A stretch of DNA of 64,000 nucleotides, taken from Engraulis encrasicolus. Taxonomy: Eukaryota > Chordata > Actinopteri > Clupeiformes > Engraulidae. Shown one piece after another: positions 57,460-64,000 of the stretch. The position numbers were made by a program, and so were the translations under genes. Positions within the stretch are counted from its first letter, which is position 1, and each line of letters begins with the position of its first letter. Location of the stretch: the NCBI RefSeq assembly GCF_034702125.1, contig NC_085861.1, positions 55,849,363 through 55,913,362 on the forward strand, written 5' to 3'. The notes beneath the pieces were generated by a model. The model saw nothing but the letters and a program-made list of their open reading frames with translations, was not told where the DNA came from and did not search any database.

Positions 57460-58533
57460 ATGGACTCAGCAGATGGTTCAGCGGGAGTTAATTTCACCGT
57501 GTCAGAGTATGAAAAGATAATGGCGGCCTTAACCAGCTTTGGAAGCACCCTTGACACACATGGGCAAGTTCTAAATAGCCAACGAGAATCCCTAGCCAGT
57601 CATGCTCAACTGCTGCAGCAATATGGCAATGCAATTCAACAGTTGGCAAACCAAGCAACCGGAGCCACAAATGCCCAGCCAGCGCCAACCCAGCCAGCGC
57701 CAACCCAGCCAGCCCCAAACCAGCCAGTCCCGACCCAGCCAGCACAGAACCAAGCCAATCCGACACCCACTAATTCTGGTCCAGAGCCTCGTCTTCCTGC
57801 TCCGGAGCGATATGGTGGCAAGCCTGGTGAGTGTCGTGGCTTCTTAACTCAATGTGATCTCACCTTTGAACTTCAGTCATCCACCTTTGCTACTGAAAGA
57901 GCCAAGATAGCATATGTAATCACTCTTCTGACTGACAAAGCCAGAGCCTGGGCAACTTCCGTCTGGCAGAGGCAGGGCCCGGAATGCTCTGACTTTAAGA
58001 AGTTTTCAGAGGAGATGCTTAGAGTGTTTGATCAGTCTGTTTCGAGCACTGACTCAGCCAAGAAACTGATGAATATCCGCCAGGGCAAAGGCAGCGTTTC
58101 AGACTACGCCATAGCCTTCCGGACATTGGCTGCGGTCAGTGGATGGAATGATGCTGCTCTTGTAGTAGCATTTCACCATGGATTGTCAGACTCAGTGAAG
58201 GATGGACTGGCTTCTGCAGGCTGCCCTAGTGACCTGGAAACCCTCATTACTCATGCTATGCGTCTTGACAATCGACTCAGAGAGCGGCGCCGTGACCAAA
58301 TCCCCGGCCAGAACCATTCTACCACCCCTGGTCATTCCTGGAGTCCTGCGCCACTATCTCTTGACACCCCAGAACCAATGCAGATCGGACGCACCAGCAT
58401 CTCAGCAACCGAGCGAGAGCGCCGAAGAAGAGAAAAATGTTGCATCTACTGTGGAAAGCCTGATCATTTCCGAGCCTCCTGCCCTGAGCTTCTGGGAAAA
58501 GACCAGGCCCGTCCAGCCGAGGGAGGGTTTTGA
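57460..58533 (+). CDS. gag: Chromovirus Gag polyprotein
   Basis: A 357-codon ORF starting only 16 bases after the LTR. The N-terminal part has a helical leader and a repeated Gln/Pro/Ala stretch with QPAPT units (about residues 70-105). The retrotransposon gag core follows (about 115-275: [37 protein letters not shown]). A CCHC zinc knuckle has ligands C328, C331, H336 and C341. The stop codon is TGA at 58531-58533, and a slippery heptamer precedes it. The product would form the intracellular particle and bind RNA. The ATG is the first one after the primer site and fits the family. Confidence 0.93.
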   Translation: MDSADGSAGVNFTVSEYEKIMAALTSFGSTLDTHGQVLNSQRESLASHAQLLQQYGNAIQQLANQATGATNAQPAPTQPAPTQPAPNQPVPTQPAQNQANPTPTNSGPEPRLPAPERYGGKPGECRGFLTQCDLTFELQSSTFATERAKIAYVITLLTDKARAWATSVWQRQGPECSDFKKFSEEMLRVFDQSVSSTDSAKKLMNIRQGKGSVSDYAIAFRTLAAVSGWNDAALVVAFHHGLSDSVKDGLASAGCPSDLETLITHAMRLDNRLRERRRDQIPGQNHSTTPGHSWSPAPLSLDTPEPMQIGRTSISATERERRRREKCCIYCGKPDHFRASCPELLGKDQARPAEGGF

Positions 58534-58538
58534 CGGGC
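58494..58538 (+). promoter_or_regulatory. Candidate -1 ribosomal frameshift signal between gag and pol
   Basis: The heptamer GGGAAAA (58494-58500) sits in the gag frame as G GGA AAA, matching the X XXY YYZ rule. After a 6-nt spacer comes GCCCGTC (58507-58513), which pairs perfectly with GACGGGC (58532-58538) around an 18-nt loop. Loop bases GGGAG can also pair with CTCCC at 58549-58553, giving a possible pseudoknot. The pol frame is -1 to gag and stays open from the heptamer to 61832. Confidence 0.7.
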
Positions 58539-61500
58539 GCCACACTTTCTCCCGAATTTCCTGGTCAGGGGGTCTACTTACCAGTTTCCATCTCTTGGGG
58601 GGAGAGTTCTCACTCCTGCCGAGCTCTGGTAGACTCTGGGGCTGCCGGGAATTTCATTGATGTTGACTTAGCCCATAAGCTTAATGTCCCCTTACAATCT
58701 CTTGACTCCCCTTTGTCCGTCACTGCCCTTGATGGTCGACCATTGGGCAATGGAAGAGTAACCCAAGCGACCAGCCGTTTACTTCTCAAGTCTGATGCTC
58801 ATCAAGAAGAGATTACCCTGTATCTTGTTCGCTCACCCGAGTTTCCTGTGATCTTGGGGTACCCTTGGCTCAACCTCCATAACCCACACATTGATTGGGT
58901 TTCTGGTCGCATAGTGGAGTGGGGTCCCACATGCCATGCCACATGCCTTTTTTATAGATCCTTGCCCTTGCCTTCCGAGTCTCTTGATCCTGCCGAGTTG
59001 TCCCATGTTCCCAAGGAGTACCTGGATCTGAAGGAGGTTTTCAGTAAGAGCCAAGCCGCTACCCTCCCTGCTCATCGACCGTATGACTGTGCTATTGACT
59101 TGCTGCCAGGTGCCATGCCACCCCGAGGAAGAATCTTCTCTCTGTCCCTACCAGAGCGCCAAGCCATGGATGCCTACATAAAAGACTCGTTGGCTTCGGG
59201 CTTTATTCGGCCCTCAAAATCGCCGGCTGGAGCCGGGTTCTTTTTTGTCGGCAAGAAAGATGGAGGATTGCGTCCCTGCATTGACTATCGGGGCCTCAAT
59301 AAAATCACTATTCGCAATCGCTATCCCCTACCTTTGATGTCAACTGCCTTTGACCTGTTACAGGGTGCCACAGTTTTTACCAAACTGGACTTACGCAATG
59401 CCTACCACCTTGTCAGAGTGCGGCAAGGCGATGAATGGAAAACTGCCTTCAATACTCCATCAGGGCATTATGAGTATCAGGTGATGCCATTTGGGTTGAC
59501 CAACGCCCCGGCAGTTTTCCAGGCTTTGATCAATGATGTCTTGCGAGATATGATAAACATTTTTGTGTTTGTGTATCTTGACGATATTTTAATATTCTCG
59601 AAGACCCCGCAGGACCACCATCAGCATGTGCGGCAAGTACTCCAACGTCTCCTGAAGAACCACCTGTATGTGAAGCCTTCCAAGTGTGAGTTCCATGTGA
59701 ATGAGGTGGCATTCCTGGGATATATTCTGAGGAGTGGAGAGGTGAAAATGGATCCTACTAAAACACAGGCTGTGCGGGAGTGGGCCACCCCCAGGTCTGT
59801 CAAGGAGGTCCAACGCTTCCTAGGCTTTGCGAATTTCTATCGCAAGTTCATTAGAGGATTCAGCTCTGTGGCAGCACCCATTTCTGAACTAACCAAGAAA
59901 AACAGTGGCCCATTCTGCTGGAATTCCCTGGCCGAGAAAGCTTTCAGTAACCTTAAACAGCGCTTCTCCTCTGCACCCATACTGGTACTGCCAGACCCCA
60001 CTCAACCCTTTGTAGTTGAAGTTGATGCTTCAGACCTTGGAGTTGGAGCTGTCCTTTCCCAGCGCTGCTCAGCGAAACTGCATCCCTGTGCCTTTTTCTC
60101 GCATCGCCTTAGCCCCACTGAGTCCAGGTATGATGTAGGGGACCGCGAGCTCCTAGCAGTTAAGATGGCTCTTGAAGAGTGGAGACACTGGCTGGAGGGG
60201 GCACAGCATCCATTTCTGGTGTGGACTGACCACAGGAACTTGGAATACCTACAACAAGCAAAACGTCTAAACCCTCGCCAGGCACGCTGGGCCATGTTCT
60301 TTAGCCGTTTTGACTTCACCCTCTCATACAGACCAGGCTCTAAGAATGGAAAACCGGATGCCCTGTCACGACAGTTTACGGCCAACAACCAAGAAGAGGA
60401 GGTAAAGTCAATCATACCGAGATCCAGAATTGTGGCCCCTGTCCGTTGGGGCATTGAATCCACAGTGAAGCTGGCACAACGACAGGAACCTGATCCCGGA
60501 ACTGGTCCAGTCGGACGTCTATTCGTTCCTCAACGAGTGCGTTCTCAAGTTTTGCAGTGGGGACACTCTACCCATCTCACTGCGCACCCTGGAATCGAAA
60601 GAACACTGGAGTTCCTGGAGAGGAGATTCTGGTGGCCCGAGATGAAGGAAGATACCAGCTCCTTTGTGTTGGCCTGCCGTGTATGCACCCGCAGCAAAAA
60701 TCCTCGTCAGCGTCCCCAAGGACTGCTGCATCCTCTTCCCATCCCTAAACGGCCCTGGTCACACCTGTCTGCTGACTTCATCACCGGCCTGCCAGAATCT
60801 GAAGGTAATACTGTTATTCTTGTTGTAGTAGACAGGTTTTCTAAGGCCTGTCGATTCATTCCATTAAGTAAATTACCTTCTGCCTTTGAGACCGCCAAGC
60901 TAATGTTTGAACATGTGTTCCGAGTGTTTGGTCTGCCGCAGGATATCGTGACCGACCGGGGGCCCCAGTTCTCCTCTCGGGTGTGGCGGGCGTTCCTCAA
61001 ACTGCTTGGGGCCACTGCCAGTCTCTCCTCCGGCTACCACCCCCAGTCCAACGGGCAGACGGAGCGGGCCAATCAGCAGCTGGAGGCGACCCTGAGAAGT
61101 CTGGCGATGGACAATCCGTCCACATGGTGCTCCCAACTGCCGTGGGCGGAGTACGCCCACAACACCCTCCAGTCCTCTGCAACCCGGATCTCTCCGTTCC
61201 AGTGCCAGTTCGGCTTCCAGCCTCCTCTGTTCCCGGAACAGGAGGAGGAGGTGGGGGTGCCGTCGGTGACCCACTTCATGAGGCGCTGCAGGAGGACATG
61301 GAGGAAGGCTCGCCGGACGCTTCTGCGGACATCTGCGGCCATGCGGGCCCAGGCCAACCGACGACGCAGACCTGCCCTGCACTTCAGGCCGGGCCAGAGG
61401 GTCTGGCTGTCGTCCAGGGATCTCCCCCTGCAGGTGGAGTCTCGCAAGCTAGCCCCTCGGTATGTTGGTCCTTTCAAGGTTGTCCGCAGAGTCAATCCTG

Positions 61501-61832
61501 TTGCTTACAGACTCCAGTTGCCCCGTTCCCTGAGGATTAACCCAACCTTTCATGTGTCGCTGTTGCGACCTGTGCTCTCATCGCCCCATGCCCCTGCCCC
61601 CAAAGACCCCCCTCCCCCTCGGCTCCTCAATGGTGAACAGGTCTTCACCATCCGGCGGTTGGTGGACTCCCGCCGGGTGCGTGGTGGGCTTCAGTACCTG
61701 GTTGATTGGGAGGGTTATGGCCCGGAGGAACGTTCTTGGGTCAAGTCCGTGGACATTTTTGACAAAGACTTTATCCGGGAGTACCACCGCCGGCATCCTG
61801 ATCGTCCTGGGAACGTCAGGAGCCGTTCCTAA
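58494..61832 (+). CDS. pol: Chromovirus Pol: protease, RT, RNase H, integrase, chromodomain
   Basis: The pol frame is open from the frameshift site; its 1100 codons from 58530 are numbered here, and that codon is TTG, so no ATG start is used. Protease: [10 protein letters not shown], catalytic D35. RT: about 195-380, with KLDLRNAYH (D287) and YLDDIL (D351, D352; 59574-59585). RNase H: about 490-620, beginning [14 protein letters not shown]. Integrase: HHCC zinc finger around HPGIERT and ACRVCTRS (about 675-715), then the catalytic aspartates near SADFITGLP and IVTDRGPQF and the glutamate in NGQTERANQ (about 745-850). Chromodomain: about 1036-1090, including [15 protein letters not shown]. It is full length for the family, with no disabling change visible. 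The chromodomain is thought to direct integration to marked chromatin. Confidence 0.93.
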   Translation, partial: GKRPGPSSRGRVLTGATLSPEFPGQGVYLPVSISWGESSHSCRALVDSGAAGNFIDVDLAHKLNVPLQSLDSPLSVTALDGRPLGNGRVTQATSRLLLKSDAHQEEITLYLVRSPEFPVILGYPWLNLHNPHIDWVSGRIVEWGPTCHATCLFYRSLPLPSESLDPAELSHVPKEYLDLKEVFSKSQAATLPAHRPYDCAIDLLPGAMPPRGRIFSLSLPERQAMDAYIKDSLASGFIRPSKSPAGAGFFFVGKKDGGLRPCIDYRGLNKITIRNRYPLPLMSTAFDLLQGATVFTKLDLRNAYHLVRVRQGDEWKTAFNTPSGHYEYQVMPFGLTNAPAVFQALINDVLRDMINIFVFVYLDDILIFSKTPQDHHQHVRQVLQRLLKNHLYVKPSKCEFHVNEVAFLGYILRSGEVKMDPTKTQAVREWATPRSVKEVQRFLGFANFYRKFIRGFSSVAAPISELTKKNSGPFCWNSLAEKAFSNLKQRFSSAPILVLPDPTQPFVVEVDASDLGVGAVLSQRCSAKLHPCAFFSHRLSPTESRYDVGDRELLAVKMALEEWRHWLEGAQHPFLVWTDHRNLEYLQQAKRLNPRQARWAMFFSRFDFTLSYRPGSKNGKPDALSRQFTANNQEEEVKSIIPRSRIVAPVRWGIESTVKLAQRQEPDPGTGPVGRLFVPQRVRSQVLQWGHSTHLTAHPGIERTLEFLERRFWWPEMKEDTSSFVLACRVCTRSKNPRQRPQGLLHPLPIPKRPWSHLSADFITGLPESEGNTVILVVVDRFSKACRFIPLSKLPSAFETAKLMFEHVFRVFGLPQDIVTDRGPQFSSRVWRAFLKLLGATASLSSGYHPQSNGQTERANQQLEATLRSLAMDNPSTWCSQLPWAEYAHNTLQSSATRISPFQCQFGFQPPLFPEQEEEVGVPSVTHFMRRCRRTWRKARRTLLRTSAAMRAQANRRRRPALHFRPGQRVWLSSRDLPLQVESRKLAPRYVGPFKVVRRVNPVAYRLQLPRSLRINPTFHVSLLRPVLSSPHAPAPKDPPPPRLLNGEQVFTIRRLVDSRRVRGGLQYLVDWEGYGPEERSWVKSVDIFDKDFIREYHRRHPDRPGNVRSRS

Positions 61833-61844
61833 GGGAGGGGGTAC

Positions 61845-62518
61845 TGTTGTGTTTTCGGGATATTGTTGTGATTTTGGGACAATTGTGACATCTAGTGGCC
61901 ATTGTGGACTTGTTATTCTTCTTTGGTGGGCGTGTGATCATGTTTGTTTTTGTTTTCATTGATCCATTTTGCCATGTGCTATGTCTCCGCCCCTTGTTTT
62001 TGATTCGCTGCCTCTGCCACCTGAAGCCCATCTCTGCCTGCCTGATTGCAAGTTTGTTTGGTATTACTAGCTACCTGTTCCTTTGTTCTTCACTGAGTCT
62101 TTGCAGTGCTGCTTCGGTGAGTGACTGTGCAATCCTTGTTTAAAACTTTCTCATTTTGCTCTGTGGAATTTTTGCTCTGGACTATTTTTGATTTGAAGAA
62201 CTTTTGCTTGAGGAGAATTACTTTAATGAGACACTATACTGAAGATATCTTTTGTTTTGGGATTATTGGAATTTTGGATTACCTGGACTTTGTGAACTTG
62301 CCATTTTGGATTTTGGAACTTTATTTTTATTTTTATTTTTTGCCCTTCATTATTGGACTTTTTCGTTGTGGAGCTTAACCTTTGAAAATCGTGGATTATG
62401 AATCTTCTGTGCTTTTGAACTTCATTAAAATTCCTGAACCTTTCGTTACATCTGCATCTGAGTCCAGTTCTTAGATTAGTTGGGTATCAAACCCGGATTT
62501 TTCTTCACCGTTGTAACA
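61845..62518 (+). repeat. 3' LTR of the chromovirus
   Basis: 674 bp, the same length as the 5' LTR. It directly follows a purine-rich tract (61831-61841), ends GTTGTAACA, and is followed by the target duplication CCTTT. Confidence 0.95.
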
Positions 62519-62523
62519 CCTTT

Positions 62524-62690
62524 TACCTGATAAAATTAAACCCTTTATCCCGACAGTCCAATGTTCCGACCGAACGCTGCTTTAGTTTAGATTACCGTCA
62601 TCTCGGATATGCGCAGTGGTCATGCAGCTGTCTGTGACAGATTAGGTTTAGGGAAAGTAGGTTAGGCTTAGGAATGGTTTTGGGTAGGGC
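62524..62690. repeat. Right part of the long-inverted-repeat element split by the chromovirus
   Basis: AAATTAAACCCTTTATCCCGACAG and CCAATGTTCCGACC continue the sequence interrupted at 56764, as the uninterrupted copy at about 54824-54865 shows. A TTAGGTTTAGG segment follows, and a related piece occurs at 63350-63400. Confidence 0.65.
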
Positions 62691-63345
62691 TCAATTCACC
62701 TCTGGCCAAGGCCCGCCCTAAAATGCTTTTTGACCAATCACAGCGCAGCAAACGGACGAGGTTGGACAAAAGTCGACAGTTTGACCAGGTTTGACAGTGC
62801 TCCATTGAACTCAATGCAAAAATCGCATTTTTGAAGAGGGTTTTAGCAAGATATTACGGTCATATTATTATTAAAATATGATTCGAAATTGTGCCTGGGG
62901 TATTTGTGACAAAGGTGCAAGTTTCCTAGTGATGTAACAGGAGGTATTCACTTTCCAATGATCGTTTTCCCTAAAACCGGTCTAAGCAGCAGGATAGTCT
63001 GGCTTGAAGGGTCTCGGCATCCTCACACTGACTCGACTAGAAAGCACACGGATCAGCAAACAATTTTTTTGTGCTCCAATCATGCCACCATCTCACTCGT
63101 GTAACTTTTCAGTTAGGTTGTAAGCAAAACAGGAACTTGTTTCAGGGTTGGTTTTCTGTCCTAATTAATGAAGAAACATCGCTTATTATTACGTTCTTAT
63201 TACAACGAGTGAACCACTGCTGCGATTTGCAGTCACTGCATAAATCACGTAGATATCACAGCATAAAATGTTTATCTGTCCGACCTAGCAACTGTAACTG
63301 AAGGGGGTGGGGCTTAGCCAAAGGCGAATTGTAAAACTTGGAAAC
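62691..63345. other. Stretch without recognised feature
   Basis: Mixed-composition DNA between two pieces of the long-inverted-repeat family. It is possibly the interior of a larger family member, with no coding or terminal signal that I can support. Confidence 0.35.
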
Positions 63346-63417
63346 ATTGCATTAATGACAGGTTAGGTTTAGGGGTGGTTTTGGTAAGGGCACAGCTTGA
63401 CCACGCACCATCTATGT

Positions 63418-64000
63418 CAGGGGTGTCAAACTCATTTTGGTCCGGGGGCCGCATACAACCCATGTGGACCTCAAGCGGGCCGCATTAGTAACATCATCGC
63501 AAAAAAAAAAACGTTAAGCAGAGGATTAGTGTTCAGTACTATCACGTTTTAAGTGTGTTGAATATGTAGAAAGCAATGCAATACTGATAATCCTATGCAA
63601 AATTTCCTTGACTTCATTCATTCATTGCCAACCGTCAATTAATTAAATATGGGACAGTTAATTTTGACACGGGGTCTGGGGGTTTTCCCCCCCAAAATGT
63701 TGTATTTCTTATATTTAATTTCCTGCATTTTCAAACATTCTAACATCCCGTTTCCAGTTTGAGCTTAATAGAAACCAATACAAATCCAATTATATTTATT
63801 ATTTAATTACAACCAATACCAATACAATACGAATAAGAAGTATTAACATTTTATCTCTATATATGAGGTCTATAATATATGAGCTTTATCAAATGCCTGT
63901 TACAGGAAGTGTGATGCGCACTTTACTACATATGTAACCATTGGGTTAATGTCATGCAGGTCTCGATTTTGCCCCGAGGGCCGTAATTGCCCATTTCGGT
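63418..64000. mobile_element. hAT-type element, left end only
   Basis: CAGGGGTGTCAAACTCATTT followed by GGTCCGGGGGCCGCA is a widespread hAT-type terminal sequence in vertebrates. The right end is not reached within the window, although GAGGGCCGTAATTGCCC near 63980 suggests it is close. Confidence 0.6.

Larger units (their letters stand above)
56770..62518 (+). mobile_element. Ty3/gypsy chromovirus, apparently intact
   Basis: Two 674-bp LTRs bound it (56770-57443 and 61845-62518, TG...CA). CCTTT is duplicated perfectly at 56765-56769 and 62519-62523. By eye the LTRs differ at about three positions, so the insertion is young. Between them lie gag and a pol with protease, RT, RNase H, integrase and a C-terminal chromodomain, which defines chromoviruses. 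A purine-rich tract AAGGGAGGGGG precedes the 3' LTR. No stop or frameshift breaks the two ORFs apart from the normal gag/pol frame change. It interrupts an older repeat. Confidence 0.95.

Noticed and set aside
60002..61540. Several long open frames on both strands over the chromovirus pol
   Set aside because: They are shadows of the pol reading frame in GC-rich sequence.

Overview
The window looks like genomic DNA from a teleost fish. It carries two spliced vertebrate genes, both on the minus strand. Around them are elements typical of fish genomes: DIRS-type and chromovirus retrotransposons, L2/jockey-group LINE tails, tRNA-headed SINEs, hAT and TTAA-target MITEs, and long dinucleotide repeats. 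There is one 100-base assembly gap at 46388-46487. I inferred the species group from gene and repeat content alone and cannot name the species.

Genes (about 1-28.5 kb). LSR/angulin-1, a tricellular-junction immunoglobulin receptor, runs from its signal-peptide exon at 16089 down to 1466 and continues past the window edge; seven coding exons are readable. Upstream of it in the same direction is a complete 10-exon ANKMY2 (start 28316, stop 18666, 412 codons), with three ankyrin-region exons and an intact eight-ligand MYND zinc finger. All exon phases add up without a break. An in-frame partial duplicate of ANKMY2 exon 6 (23755-23859) may be a cassette exon.

Nested transposons (30.0-50.2 kb). 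A DIRS-type tyrosine-recombinase retrotransposon on the minus strand fills this region: inverted terminal repeats, gag-like ORF, RT/RNase H, tyrosine recombinase and an internal complementary region. Its genes are broken by frameshifts, a deletion in the RT and many insertions. A long LTR element without coding capacity (34317-47164, 6-bp target duplication) splits it. That LTR element is itself interrupted by a 4.9-kb TTAA-flanked DNA element, which carries hAT MITEs side by side. The 3' LTR holds two further insertions and the gap. A LINE tail, two MITEs in the recombinase gene and one in the left terminal repeat complete the stack.

MITE-rich tract and young chromovirus (50.2-64 kb). Several inverted-repeat elements with visible target duplications and a 375-bp tandem duplication lead to an apparently intact Ty3/gypsy chromovirus (56770-62518). 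It has 674-bp LTRs with about three differences, a perfect CCTTT target duplication, intact gag, and pol with protease, RT, RNase H, integrase and chromodomain. The sequence shows a candidate -1 frameshift signal between gag and pol. It also shows an 11-nt LTR/primer-site complementarity of the kind used in Tf1-type self-priming. The chromovirus sits inside an older palindromic repeat that recurs nearby.
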